NCBI GenBank assembly: GCA_030145625.1
Contig: JAQYVF010000010.1
Span: 1 to 64,000, forward strand
Length of the DNA stretch: 64,000 nucleotides
Direction of reading: 5' to 3'
DNA from: Desulfocapsa sp.
GTDB taxonomy: Bacteria > Desulfobacterota > Desulfobulbia > Desulfobulbales > Desulfocapsaceae
The notes beneath the pieces were generated by a model that saw nothing but the letters and a program-made list of their open reading frames with translations, ran no database searches and had not been told where the DNA came from. Both the position numbers and the translations under genes were made by a program. Positions 1-9,732 of this stretch are shown here, piece by piece. Within the stretch, counting starts at the first letter, position 1. Each line of letters begins with the position of its first letter.

Positions 1-218
1 GAGAAAATAGTCCTGCGACTCATGACTCCAGATGGCTCTGGCTTGAGGTAATCGCCAGGAATAAAGCGGCCAAATATTTCTCCAATCTGTTTGAACGATT
101 TTTGTTTGAAAGAGGCAATTTTGTCTGCGAATACCTGCTGATTTGAACGAGGTTTTCTTCCTCGAAGCGGCAGATAAAAACCGGGGAACATTGGTGTAGG
201 ATTGGTTAAATTTTTCAT
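1..218 (-). CDS. IS4-family transposase, N-terminal fragment (runs off window)
   Basis: The frame reads leftward from an ATG at 218 and is open to the window edge, giving 72 residues. Visible segments are FADKIASFKQKSFKQIGEIF, FIPGDYLKPE and a tail SRRTIFS. This arrangement resembles the N-terminal region of IS4-type DDE transposases, in which a short helical domain precedes a segment starting SRxRIF. The DDE catalytic residues would lie outside the window, so activity cannot be judged. No strong ribosome-binding site is visible, as is common for transposases. The family assignment rests on recalled sequence resemblance only. Confidence 0.65.
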   Translation of the reverse strand, partial: MKNLTNPTPMFPGFYLPLRGRKPRSNQQVFADKIASFKQKSFKQIGEIFGRFIPGDYLKPEPSGVMSRRTIF

Positions 219-300
219 GCTCAAACTTAACAATTTTAACCAATATTATCAGACTGTTTTTTGCAAAAAAAAGACCTTAAACTAGCGCCATTCTGGTCTG
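1..300 (-). mobile_element. Upstream end of an IS4-like insertion sequence
   Basis: Upstream of the transposase start lies an A-rich stretch and then the motif CTTAAACTAGCGCCATT at about 276-292, read on the plus strand. The reverse complement, AATGGCGCTAGTTTAAG, resembles terminal inverted repeats of IS4-type elements. The other end is outside the window, so neither the terminal repeat nor a target duplication can be confirmed. The right boundary is approximate, within roughly 290-312. Confidence 0.45.
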
Positions 301-964
301 TCCCTATTACTACGAACAAGACCAGCAAAAGCAACTCTACAGGTTGGTCTCTCTATAGAAGGCTTGGTGGCTGGCTTTTGGGCTTGATAGAGAGTCGAAA
401 AATAATCGGGTAGCCGGGGTTTTTTCCCCCCAGCCCCCACAACACCCTGCGTTCAGCTCTGCACAGGACGTTTCATTAAGTGTCGGGCCAAATCTTGGTT
501 ATATCGACTTGAGATTGCCACATCGAAGGTATTAAGATCTCGCCAATTCCAATATATTAGGTGTCTACTGTGAATGTCAGGTTTGGTCACGTCTTGTCAA
601 TGGAATAGTCAGGTAAAGTATAAGCTACTATGGATTCTTCAGTTTTGTGCAGCAGCTGCACTAAAAGGATAGTTCTCCAACCTTCCCCTCCTTCACTTTT
701 TTACCCTGTATACACCTGCGACCATTTTTCCATATTTGCTGATAATTGGTTTGCCTGACCAAAGTAAACGACAACCACCTGTTGTTCCCTGTTATTTTAT
801 CGGAAAAAGAGCAGTTATTGTTTTTGTCTCTTGTGTTGCAGTGTGATATATTGTAAGATAAAGCGTTTGCTTAAATTCCTAGTGTGGTGGTCTAGTTCAT
901 GGGCCGATATATAGTATAGGTTAGAGACCGATCCAAGTTTGTTTATCAATAAAAGAGTGTGATT
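301..964. other. Gene-free stretch between IS end and efflux operon
   Basis: About 660 bp without a convincing gene. Around 406-488 there is a GC-rich segment with short hairpins (GCCGGGG pairing with CCCCCAGC, and CCCTG pairing with CAGG around a 15-nt loop). It is reminiscent of sequence found next to reverse-transcriptase/group II intron loci, but no reverse transcriptase frame is present, so this is only a suspicion of a decayed element. The last 120 bp are A+T-rich and presumably carry the promoter of the tolC-like gene. Confidence 0.5.
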
Positions 965-2320
965 ATGATCAAAGTGAGAAGCACTGCTCTGTTGCTCCTC
1001 TGTTTGCTGAGCCCCGTTGTTTCAGTGTGTTATTCAGCCTCTCAAGAGACTCCAGAGGCTTGGACTGCCAGAAATAGTGTAATATTTTCCCTGGAAAACA
1101 GTCCTGACAGTCGGATTGCGCTGCAACGGATGGAAATGGCTGGAGCTGCGATGGATCAGGCCAGGGTTGGATATTATCCGCAAATTGATATCTCTGCCTT
1201 GTATGGTCAGACGAATAATCCAATGTATTCTTTTGGTAATATTCTCAACCAGGGAACATTCACCCCGGCCATCGATTTTAATAATCCAGGTCGCACCGAT
1301 GACCTGAATCTTCGCGCCGGAATTGAGTACAGGTTATATAATGGAGGGCGGGACCGGGCTGCTGTGGAGGCTGCAAGTGCCGGTTTTGAGATGTCCCGCA
1401 TGGATCTTGAGGTGGTGCACTCCCGTCTGGCCTTTGAAGTGGTACGTAGTTTTCAGACCATGGTTCAGGCCGGGGAGATGCTTGAGGCTCGCAAGGTGGC
1501 CCTTGATGCCATCCAGGCCTCCCTTGCAGTGGCCTGGTCTCGTTACAGGGCTGGTGATCTACTGAAGACGGATCTGCTCAATATGGAAGTTCTGGAATCC
1601 AGAGCCAGCGAGAATCTTATCCTTGCCGAACATGGTCTTGAACTGTCACAAAAGGTCTTTCTCAACCTTCTCGGTCTGGAGGAGGGGACAGTACTTATCA
1701 ATCCTTCTCTGGAGAATGAACAACCGATCCCGCAGGGTCGGTCTTATGAGCAGCGTGCAGAGCTCAAAAGCCTCGCCTCGGCAGAGGAATCTGCAGCAGC
1801 AATGTTGCAGGCGGCAAAGGGAGGCAATTTACCAACTGTGGACGGTTTTGCTTCTTATCAGTATGATAAGGGATATGTAGTAGAAGGTGAAGGTGACTCC
1901 TGGATGGCTGGAGTGAAGGTGAATTATCGCCTTTTTGAGGGAAATAAGACCTCTGCCGATGTGGCCAGAGCCATGGCGGAGTTGTCCGCAGTACGGGCTC
2001 AACGGAAAAAGGCTGAGCTGGGTATGGATCTGGAGATAAAACAGGCAGATCTCAGTTATCACCAGGCAGAGCAGCGTTTTCATGTGACTGAGAAAATGGT
2101 GGAGCAGGCTGAAGAGAGTGCACGCCTGAGTCGGAGTCGGTTCAAGGAGGGAGTGATCCTGTCGTCAGACCTGATTGACGTGGAGATGCGTCTCACAGAT
2201 GCCCGGGTGAGGCGGAGTGTGGCCAAGGCAAACATCAAGGTGGCCATAGCAGATCTGCGACGGGCCATGGGTTTACCGCAGTTTGAAGAGAGTGCAACAG
2301 GGAAAGAGGAGAGCAGGTGA
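965..2320 (+). CDS. TolC-family outer membrane efflux protein
   Basis: Outer-membrane channel of a tripartite efflux pump, 451 residues, a usual length for the family. An N-terminal signal peptide (KVRSTALLLLCLLSPVVSV) is followed by two homologous halves rich in long amphipathic helices, as in OEP-domain proteins. The ATG at 965 is preferred over an in-frame GTG at 959, because the purine-rich AAAAGAG at 951-957 is correctly spaced only from the ATG. The stop overlaps the start of the membrane-fusion gene by 4 bases, so the two are translationally coupled. The substrate cannot be read from sequence. Confidence 0.9.
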   Translation: MIKVRSTALLLLCLLSPVVSVCYSASQETPEAWTARNSVIFSLENSPDSRIALQRMEMAGAAMDQARVGYYPQIDISALYGQTNNPMYSFGNILNQGTFTPAIDFNNPGRTDDLNLRAGIEYRLYNGGRDRAAVEAASAGFEMSRMDLEVVHSRLAFEVVRSFQTMVQAGEMLEARKVALDAIQASLAVAWSRYRAGDLLKTDLLNMEVLESRASENLILAEHGLELSQKVFLNLLGLEEGTVLINPSLENEQPIPQGRSYEQRAELKSLASAEESAAAMLQAAKGGNLPTVDGFASYQYDKGYVVEGEGDSWMAGVKVNYRLFEGNKTSADVARAMAELSAVRAQRKKAELGMDLEIKQADLSYHQAEQRFHVTEKMVEQAEESARLSRSRFKEGVILSSDLIDVEMRLTDARVRRSVAKANIKVAIADLRRAMGLPQFEESATGKEESR

Positions 2321-3360
2321 TGAACTGGAGCGCGTTGATGACAGGAGCCATGCTCCTTGGCGGAATTGCAGTCTTGCCCGGATGCAAAGGTCAGGACGAG
2401 CATACGAGAGAAGAGGTCCAGCCACTTCCTTCGGTGGCGGTGGCCGTAGAGGGGGTCAGTGAAGAGGTTGCCCGTTCCCGGGTTGAGGTGGTGGGGACTG
2501 TGGAGGCAGTTCAGAGGGCCTCAATTTCCGCCAGGATTTCAGGTCAGATCGTTGAATTGCCGCTGGTTTTAGGTTCTGGGGTGGAGAAAGGGGAGTTGCT
2601 GGTGAAGATCAGTGCCGGTGAAATTGCAGCCAAGGTCTTACAGGCCGAAGCGCAACTGGCTCAAGCCCGCCGTAACCTGGCTCGTGAAAACAAATTGCAG
2701 AAAGAAGGGGCATCCACCCGGGAAACTGTCAAGTCGTTACAGGATGTTACTCGTATTGCCGAGGCAGCGTATACAGAGTCCAAGACCATGCTGGATTACA
2801 CCACCATCACTGCTCCTTTTTCAGGGACTATTACCAGAAAGATGGCCAATGTTGGAGATCTTGCATCCCCGGGAATGGGTCTACTGGAGATGGAAAACAG
2901 TGAAGATCTGCAAATTTTAGCTCAGGTACCGGAGGCCTTGCTTCTCAAGGTCTCCATTGGTGATAGTCTACCGGTTCATATTCCGGCAGCAGGCCTTACC
3001 TTGGTGGGCGAGGTGGCTGAGGTGGCACCTGCCGCTGATCCTATGTCTCGCACTGCCCCTGTGAAGATTAAGATCCCGGTGGGGCCTGATCTCAGGGTCG
3101 GACAGTTTGCCCGGGTCACCCTTGAAAATTCCGATGAAATGACCCTTGTCGTTGCAGAGTCTGCAGTCATTGCGAAGGGACAGATGGACCTTGTTTTTGT
3201 GGTTGAGGAAAATATTGCCCGCTTGCGTCTGATTCGCACAGGAGTGGTTTATGGCGGTGATGTGGAGATCCTTTCCGGGTTGGATCCGGGAGAGTTGGTT
3301 GTTGTTCGTGGCGCAGAGAAGCTGCAGGATGGGCAGCCACTGACCATTGAAAACCTATAA
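2317..3360 (+). CDS. RND efflux periplasmic adaptor (membrane fusion protein), lipoprotein
   Basis: HlyD/AcrA-type adaptor of 347 residues that links the inner-membrane RND pump to the TolC-like channel. The N-terminus carries a lipobox (VLPGC, Cys at about residue 23), predicting a lipid anchor. The order is then a barrel-sandwich half (ISARISGQIVELPLVLGSG), a helical hairpin (about residues 100-155), the second lipoyl half (ITAPFSGTITRKMANVGD), and a beta-barrel plus membrane-proximal domain ending in GLDPGELVVVRGAEKLQDGQ. These are the hallmarks of the family. It overlaps the preceding gene by ATGA and precedes the pump gene by 225 bp. Confidence 0.92.
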   Translation: MMNWSALMTGAMLLGGIAVLPGCKGQDEHTREEVQPLPSVAVAVEGVSEEVARSRVEVVGTVEAVQRASISARISGQIVELPLVLGSGVEKGELLVKISAGEIAAKVLQAEAQLAQARRNLARENKLQKEGASTRETVKSLQDVTRIAEAAYTESKTMLDYTTITAPFSGTITRKMANVGDLASPGMGLLEMENSEDLQILAQVPEALLLKVSIGDSLPVHIPAAGLTLVGEVAEVAPAADPMSRTAPVKIKIPVGPDLRVGQFARVTLENSDEMTLVVAESAVIAKGQMDLVFVVEENIARLRLIRTGVVYGGDVEILSGLDPGELVVVRGAEKLQDGQPLTIENL

Positions 3361-3585
3361 AAATTACCCGCACCCCATCTTTGGATCACATAATAAACTA
3401 TAGATTCGCCAGTCTGAGTCAACGAATCCGAGGCACTGGTGAACTCTTATCGTGCTATGAGTATTGAGACTGTTTTCGTTCCCACGCTTTGCCTGGAAAA
3501 TTGTGGATACCGGGTGATCTGTTATTATTCGATCTTCAACATTGAACGTTCTGTATTGGATGTTTAACTCTATGCTTAGAATCCT
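3361..3585. other. Intercistronic gap with possible dispersed-repeat remnant
   Basis: The adaptor and pump genes of one operon are separated by 225 bp. The stretch holds CGTTCCCACGC at about 3478 and an imperfect palindrome around AACATTGAACGTTC (about 3539), both reminiscent of short dispersed repeats in other genomes. No good ribosome-binding site is visible before the pump ATG at 3586. Confidence 0.4.
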
Positions 3586-6500
3586 ATGAACAAACAAGAA
3601 TTTGAAAATCCGGGATTTGCCGGACGAATGGCAGCTGCCTTTATTGATTCTAAATTGACTCCGGTTGGGATTATTGCTTCTCTTCTTCTGGGGCTGATGG
3701 CCATCATCATGCTGCCTCGGGAAGAGGAGCCGCAGATTAAGGTGCCCATGATTGATGTCATGGTCTCCATGCCTGGTGCAACCCCCAAAGAGGTGGAGGA
3801 ACGGCTCTCCATTCCCATGGAAAAACTGCTCTATGAACTTCCAGGGGTTGAATATATCTACTCCACCTCCATGGCCGGCCAGAGTTTACTTGTTGTTCGC
3901 TTTTACGTGGGGGAGAAGCTGGATACTTCCATAGTCAGGCTGAACCAGAAACTGGAGACAAATTTTGATCGTATCCCCCATGGAGTTTCCCAACCCCTGA
4001 TTAAGCCCCACACCATTGATGACGTTCCCATCCTTGCTCTGACTTTTCATGCAAAGAATTATGATCATTTCATTCTGCGACGTCTGGCCGCCGAGGTAGA
4101 TGATGTGGTCAAGAGTATCCATAATGTGGCTGAGACAAAAGTGATTGGCGGAACCAGAAGACAGGTCCGTATTCAGTTCGACCCTTTGCTCCTTGTATCG
4201 CGTAATCTTACTGTTGCTCAGTTGGTTCCGGCCCTGCAGCAGGCCAATCGTCAGATATTCAGCGGTAAGGCTGAGGTCATGAACCAGGAAATTCTCCTGC
4301 AGACAGGCACCTTTCTCAAAAATGCAGAAGATATCGGGCGTGTCGTTGTTGGAGTGTACGGCGGCAGACCGGTTTATCTCGATGAAGTGGCCACCATCCT
4401 TGATGGTCCTGAAGAACCGAATAACTACGTCCTCTTTGGTGAGGCGGCAGGGCATAGTGAAGAGGCTGCCGTTACCCTCTCCATTGCCAAACGGCCGGGA
4501 TCCAATGCTGTGAGTGTAGTAGAAGAGGTCCTGGAAAAGGTAGAGAGTCTGAAAGGGAGGCTTATCCCTGATGATATTTCCGTCACCGTTACCCGTAACT
4601 ACGGAGAGACTGCTGCAGAAAAGTCTAACGAACTGCTCCTCCATATGGGGATTGCAGTCTTTGGCGTGGCCATCCTCATTCTCTTCTTTCTTGGTTGGCG
4701 GGAATCTACAGTGGTCATGCTGGCTATCCCCTCTACTTTGGCGCTGACCCTTCTTGTTTTTTATCTCTACGGGTATACCCTGAACCGGATAACCCTTTTT
4801 GCCCTGATCTTTTCCATTGGTATCCTGGTAGATGACGCCATTGTGGTGGTGGAAAATATTGTACGCCACATGCGTCTGGCCGCTAACAAGGAAAAACCAC
4901 TGGTCAAGATTGCTGTGGAGGCGGTAATCGAGGTGGGGAACCCAACTATTCTCGCCACCTGGGCGGTTATTGCCGCAATCCTGCCCATGGCCTTTGTCGG
5001 TGGGCTCATGGGTCCCTATATGCGTCCTATTCCCATCGGTGCCTCTGCAGCCATGATTTTTTCTCTGATCATTGCCTTTACCGTCACCCCCTGGGCTGCA
5101 GTGAAGGTGTTGAGAAAGAAGAGCACTTCGGCTGCAGGCGTTGAAGAGGGAGATGAGGATCATGCCCCGGATGATTTTTTCACCCGCCTTTATCATCGAA
5201 TTATGGACCCGTTGCTGGCAAGTGGGTTTGCGCGTTTAGTCTTTTTCGTGTCCATCGTGGCCATGCTTCTCGGTGCCTGTTCCATGTTTTATCTGGGGCT
5301 GGTCAAGGTGAAAATGCTGCCCTTTGACAATAAGAGTGAGTTCCAGGTCATCCTTGATATGCCGGAGGGTTCCACCCTGGAACAGACAAGCAGGGTGGCC
5401 CTGGAGATGGCAGAGGTGGTCAAGGCTGACCCGACCGTGGTCAATTATCAGGTTTATGCCGGCGTTGCTTCTCCCTATAATTTTAACGGTCTGGTTCGGC
5501 ACTATTTCATGCGTCAGGGACCCACGGTGGCCGATATCCAGGTCAACCTTCTGCCTAAACATGAACGATCCCTGCAGAGTCATGATATTGCTGTGCGCAT
5601 CCGTCCGGCCATTGCCGAAATTGCCAAAAAATACGGAGCAGCTGTGGCCGTGGCCGAGGTTCCGCCCGGCCCGCCGGTACTCCAGACCCTGGTGGCCGAA
5701 ATCTATGGGCCCAGTGATGGAGATCGGGTTAAACTGGCCGAAGAGGTGAAGCGTATTTTCGAAGCCACTGAAGGGGCGGTGGATGTGGATTGGTATCGAG
5801 AAAGTGAGCGTAGCCGTCTGGTACTAACTGTGGATAAAGAAAAGGCGGCCCTGAATCACATCTCTGTAGGAGAAATTACTCGAGCTGTGCAGATGGGAAT
5901 GCAGGGCATGTCCATTGATCTTTTCCATCAGCCCCGTGATAAGGAAGAAATTAATATTGTTTTGGAATTGCCGCGGCCTCTGCGTGCCTCTGTCGATGGG
6001 TTACTCAATATCGGCCTGCGCTGTTCCATAAATCCGGATGAGCCACTGGTGCCTCTGCGAGAATTGGTGGTAGTGGAAGAAGTAGCGGTGGAGCAAGCCA
6101 TATATCGTAAGAATCTCAAATCGGTTATTTATGTTACCGGTGATGTGGCAGGATCTGTAGAAAGCCCGGTTTATGCCATATTCGATATGAATAAGCGCCT
6201 GGCGGAGCTGAACCCTTCCGATTTTGGAGGAAGCGGCAGTAGGGTTGAACTCTATAACCTGAAGCAGCCGTTCAGCACGGCCCAACCGTCAATAAAGTGG
6301 GACGGCGAGTGGCACATCACCCTGGAAGTGTTTCGTGACCTGGGGCTGGCTTTCTGTGTGGTCATGATCCTTATTTATATGCTCATGGTGGGCTGGTTTA
6401 AGGACTACTTTACGCCCCTGGTGGTTATGGCGGCTATCCCATTTTCCCTCATCGGAATCTTACCTGCCCATTGGGGATTTGGTGCCTTTTTTACTGCCAC

Positions 6501-6831
6501 ATCCATGATCGGCTTCATGGCCGGCGCCGGTATCGTGGTTCGAAACTCCATCATCCTGGTGGATTTTATTGAACTGCGCATCAGTCATGGTCTCCCCCTG
6601 GCAGAAGCAGTCGTTGAGGCTGGTGCTGTCCGCTTTCGGCCAATGCTCCTTACAGCCCTGGCCGTTGTTGTCGGTGCTTCGGTCATCCTGGCCGACCCCA
6701 TCTTCCAGGGACTGGCAATCTCACTGATGTTTGGCGAGATTGCTTCTTTGCTGGTGAGTCGTATGGCCGTGCCGGTACTTTACTTTATGCTCAAAAAGCG
6801 TTCGCATGCAGGGCAGATTACGGAGGTGTAG
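3586..6831 (+). CDS. RND-family efflux transporter permease
   Basis: Proton-driven inner-membrane pump of 1081 residues, slightly longer than the usual 1020-1050. It shows the RND layout: a first transmembrane helix ([16 protein letters not shown]), a large periplasmic loop, a transmembrane block at about residues 345-505, a second periplasmic loop, and a final block at about 920-1070. The proton-relay pair is present in [14 protein letters not shown] (two adjacent Asp in TM4). The sequence [15 protein letters not shown] after TM1 is typical of the acriflavine-resistance/RND group. Together with the adaptor and TolC-like genes it forms a complete tripartite pump. No repressor gene is adjacent, and the substrate is unknown. 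Confidence 0.93.
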   Translation: MNKQEFENPGFAGRMAAAFIDSKLTPVGIIASLLLGLMAIIMLPREEEPQIKVPMIDVMVSMPGATPKEVEERLSIPMEKLLYELPGVEYIYSTSMAGQSLLVVRFYVGEKLDTSIVRLNQKLETNFDRIPHGVSQPLIKPHTIDDVPILALTFHAKNYDHFILRRLAAEVDDVVKSIHNVAETKVIGGTRRQVRIQFDPLLLVSRNLTVAQLVPALQQANRQIFSGKAEVMNQEILLQTGTFLKNAEDIGRVVVGVYGGRPVYLDEVATILDGPEEPNNYVLFGEAAGHSEEAAVTLSIAKRPGSNAVSVVEEVLEKVESLKGRLIPDDISVTVTRNYGETAAEKSNELLLHMGIAVFGVAILILFFLGWRESTVVMLAIPSTLALTLLVFYLYGYTLNRITLFALIFSIGILVDDAIVVVENIVRHMRLAANKEKPLVKIAVEAVIEVGNPTILATWAVIAAILPMAFVGGLMGPYMRPIPIGASAAMIFSLIIAFTVTPWAAVKVLRKKSTSAAGVEEGDEDHAPDDFFTRLYHRIMDPLLASGFARLVFFVSIVAMLLGACSMFYLGLVKVKMLPFDNKSEFQVILDMPEGSTLEQTSRVALEMAEVVKADPTVVNYQVYAGVASPYNFNGLVRHYFMRQGPTVADIQVNLLPKHERSLQSHDIAVRIRPAIAEIAKKYGAAVAVAEVPPGPPVLQTLVAEIYGPSDGDRVKLAEEVKRIFEATEGAVDVDWYRESERSRLVLTVDKEKAALNHISVGEITRAVQMGMQGMSIDLFHQPRDKEEINIVLELPRPLRASVDGLLNIGLRCSINPDEPLVPLRELVVVEEVAVEQAIYRKNLKSVIYVTGDVAGSVESPVYAIFDMNKRLAELNPSDFGGSGSRVELYNLKQPFSTAQPSIKWDGEWHITLEVFRDLGLAFCVVMILIYMLMVGWFKDYFTPLVVMAAIPFSLIGILPAHWGFGAFFTATSMIGFMAGAGIVVRNSIILVDFIELRISHGLPLAEAVVEAGAVRFRPMLLTALAVVVGASVILADPIFQGLAISLMFGEIASLLVSRMAVPVLYFMLKKRSHAGQITEV

Positions 6832-6944
6832 TTGGTTTCTATTTCCTGATGAGAAACGGATAGGTTCTTGGTCTGGTGAAGGGGGAGTTGTTTGTGACAT
6901 GGCTCACCAGGGAGCATGAGGTTGGTATTGTCAGGAGAATAGTT

Positions 6945-9071
6945 CTAGTTGAAAATTTTATTCCTTTTTCCTGTGAATTTCAAATATGCCTCATCGATAC
7001 TTTCTTTATTTCCAAAGAGGGTGATAATGTCGCCACTGGAAAAAGTGGTATTGCCCCTGGGAATGATGAGTTTTTCGTTGCGCTCAACAGAGACCACGTT
7101 AATTGCTTTGGGCAGACCTAACTCCTTGAGCTGTATGTTTATGGCATTGTGTTTGGACTTAAGGCTAAATTCCATAAAATCATTGTGGTGCTGCCGGCGT
7201 AAGGTGATTTGTTCCTTAAGCAACTGGCCCCTTTGTTTACGTACTATTCCAATATCATAGGCTCTGAGGATATCGCTGCGGCTGATTAACCCGAGGAGTT
7301 GTTTTTCCGATGATCTTGCCACAACCGGCAGCCGGGCCAGGTCCCTGGGTGCCATTTTTTGAATGGCATGCCATATAGGTTCATCGGCATAGACTGTCAC
7401 TGGATCGGTGGTTGTTACATCTTCAACCGTTAAGCCGCGAATATTTATCTCTGGTTGAGAAAGGGCTCTTTCCATGTCTTGGAGAGTGACTATTCCGCAC
7501 AGGCTATTCTTGTCATCAAGGACTGGAAAGCCAAGTAAATTTGTCTCTTGAAACTGCTGGTAGAGTTCTGCAAGAGGTTGGCTGGTTTTAATGGTGAGCG
7601 GTTCTCGGTTCATTACTTCACGAACATGTACACCTTGCATAATATCCATATCCCGCCCCTGTTCAAATCGTATGCCGCGTCGGGCAAGCTTGCTGGTGTA
7701 GATGGATTCTGGATACAGGTACTGGGCAAGGTAGGAAGCTGTAACCGCAGTGAGCATGAGGGGTAAAATGAGTGCGTAGTCATTACTCATTTCAAAAACA
7801 ATAAGCATGGCCGTTAGTGGTGCACGGGCACAAGCAGAAAAAACTGCAGCCATGCCTACCAAGGCATAGGCACCTGATGGCCCGGCAAGTTCCGGCTGCC
7901 AGGCGGAAAAAAGTTTTCCCATGGCACCACCAAGCATTGCCCCGATAAATAGTGATGGGGCAAACACACCTCCTGAATTTCCGGAACCAAGGGTAAATGA
8001 TGTTGCAAGTGGTTTCAGGAAGATGAGGAGGGCCATAATCAAAAAACTGGTATGTCCATGCAGCGCTTCCTCGATAAAGGTGAACCCTGAGCCGTATATT
8101 GGGGGAATATTTGCAACAAGCGGCAAGCCAAGTTGGGGGGCGATTTGGTTGTTGACGGTGATACCAGGGAGTTGCAGATATAAAAATCCAAGTAAACCAA
8201 GGAGCAGTGCGCCCACGGCAGGTTTAAGTGAAAGGGGGAATCTCCAGTTATCAAAAATATCCTCAAACCAGGCCAGCATACGAATGAAGAGTACACCGAC
8301 AAGGGCGGCAACAAGTCCGAGGAGGAGATAAAAGAGGATAGTTACCGGCGAATCCATCGTATAGGAAGGCACGGTAAAGGCGGGCCGAGCACCAAGGTAT
8401 ATGTGGCTGACAACAGAAGCGGATACTGCAGCAATAACCACGTTGCCAAATGTTCGCACTTGCAATTCACACATCAATACTTCAATAGCAAAGGCGACAC
8501 CGGCAATGGGGGCATTAAAAGTTGCTGCAATTCCTGATGCCGCACCGCAGGCGACAAGATTTTTTATACGGTCATCAGAGAGATGGAGAATTTGGCCAGT
8601 TACTGAACCAAGGGCAGAACCGACTTGAATAATGGGTCCCTCACGACCCGCGGAACCACCGGTTCCGATGCATAAAGCAGAGGCTATTATTTTTGCAATT
8701 GCCACCCGTGGACGAATTCTGCCGCCACGCAAGACCAAGGCCTGCATCACTTCAGGAACCCCATGTCCTTTTGCTTCCCTGGCAAACCAGGCAATGAGCG
8801 GTCCGGCAAGCAAGGCGCCGCCAATGGGTACGAAGACATAACTCCATGTGCCCAGGTGAGGAAACAGGAATTGAACGGTGCCGTACGAACGATTCTGGAT
8901 GAGAGCAATAAGTTGAATAAAGACAACAGCAGCTAACCCGGTGGAACTGCCGATAAGAACGGCGAGCACAAGAAGCAACAGTCCTTCCGGTGGGGTTGTT
9001 TTGTCGAGGAGTGCGCCAAAAGGATTGCGTTTCATGGTAATGAAAGGGATGGCACGTGAGGGCCTGTCCAT
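6945..9071 (-). CDS. ClC-family chloride channel/transporter with CBS pair and TrkA-C domain
   Basis: Integral membrane chloride-transport protein of 708 residues. The ClC core (about residues 25-450) shows the signature segments KGHGVPEVM, GSAGREGPI with the gating glutamate, and GSGNSGGVFAPSLFIGAMLG. Two CBS repeats follow (about 470-590), then a TrkA-C (RCK_C) domain at the C-terminus (about 620-700, ending near GDIITLFGNKESI). The position equivalent to the internal proton glutamate of E. coli ClC appears to be Val (AIEVLM instead of IIEEM), which points to channel-like rather than H+-exchanging behaviour; this is inferred from a by-eye alignment. The gene is convergent to the RND pump and stands alone. 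Confidence 0.92.
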   Translation of the reverse strand: MDRPSRAIPFITMKRNPFGALLDKTTPPEGLLLLVLAVLIGSSTGLAAVVFIQLIALIQNRSYGTVQFLFPHLGTWSYVFVPIGGALLAGPLIAWFAREAKGHGVPEVMQALVLRGGRIRPRVAIAKIIASALCIGTGGSAGREGPIIQVGSALGSVTGQILHLSDDRIKNLVACGAASGIAATFNAPIAGVAFAIEVLMCELQVRTFGNVVIAAVSASVVSHIYLGARPAFTVPSYTMDSPVTILFYLLLGLVAALVGVLFIRMLAWFEDIFDNWRFPLSLKPAVGALLLGLLGFLYLQLPGITVNNQIAPQLGLPLVANIPPIYGSGFTFIEEALHGHTSFLIMALLIFLKPLATSFTLGSGNSGGVFAPSLFIGAMLGGAMGKLFSAWQPELAGPSGAYALVGMAAVFSACARAPLTAMLIVFEMSNDYALILPLMLTAVTASYLAQYLYPESIYTSKLARRGIRFEQGRDMDIMQGVHVREVMNREPLTIKTSQPLAELYQQFQETNLLGFPVLDDKNSLCGIVTLQDMERALSQPEINIRGLTVEDVTTTDPVTVYADEPIWHAIQKMAPRDLARLPVVARSSEKQLLGLISRSDILRAYDIGIVRKQRGQLLKEQITLRRQHHNDFMEFSLKSKHNAINIQLKELGLPKAINVVSVERNEKLIIPRGNTTFSSGDIITLFGNKESIDEAYLKFTGKRNKIFN

Positions 9072-9732
9072 AAGTGGTCTTTTCGTCCAGGCACTTCATT
9101 ATAGGAATGATATTATAGCATCATATAAAGTATGCTTAAAAAAAGCTGCCGCTTTTGTCTTTTTTTAGGATCCTGCGCTATTCTATCGTTTTTTTACAAA
9201 AAAATCTAATTTGAAAAAATTATCAGTACAGCTCCTGTCATCTGTTCTTACTTTTCCTGCGACCTCTTCTTTTTGAGAGGTTCTGTTCATGATGTCTATA
9301 CAATGGAACGGCTGGAAATAGTTGGTAATTGAATAATTTATTGCATAATTTTAGTATTGTGCGATAATATTGATTACTCCCTTGTTTTCTCCACGTCTTG
9401 TTTACATTCAAGAAAATTTGCAGCGGAGCGCTAATATTGAAAATCAAAGCAATAGAATGAACGGTTGAGAAAGGGGACGGCTTTTTCACGATTACAACTT
9501 GCCACTGAGGACGTACGGCTGACGTGTAGTTTTTTCTGCACCCAAGCAGCATGACTTTTTGAAATTGCAATGTGTTTGCACCCTTTTCAAATTTACAGGA
9601 AATGGATTGTCTTTTACCGTAGTGAAAAATGATTGCCTATGAAAAGTTGCTGACCACGTAAGTCAATTAATAACCCGGCTAAACGGCACCAACTGAGCAA
9701 CTAACCAAAAAATTTTGATCAGTGGAAAGCGC
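9072..9732. other. A+T-rich intergenic region between divergent clc and sps genes
   Basis: About 660 bp separating divergently transcribed genes. It contains several short hairpins (ACCTCTTC with GAGAGGT around 9260-9285; AAAAGCTGCCGCTTTT around 9136-9154) and long A/T runs. A 110-codon frame on the minus strand has no ribosome-binding site and no recognisable motif, and is not called. Both promoters are presumably here, but no specific operator could be recognised. Confidence 0.5.

Noticed and set aside
3886-5196. 436-codon open frame antisense to the RND pump gene
   Set aside because: Lies wholly inside a strongly supported pump gene, has low-complexity composition and no ribosome-binding site or motif.
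9238-9570. 110-codon minus-strand frame in the clc-sps gap
   Set aside because: No ribosome-binding site, no motif, composition of random A+T-rich DNA.
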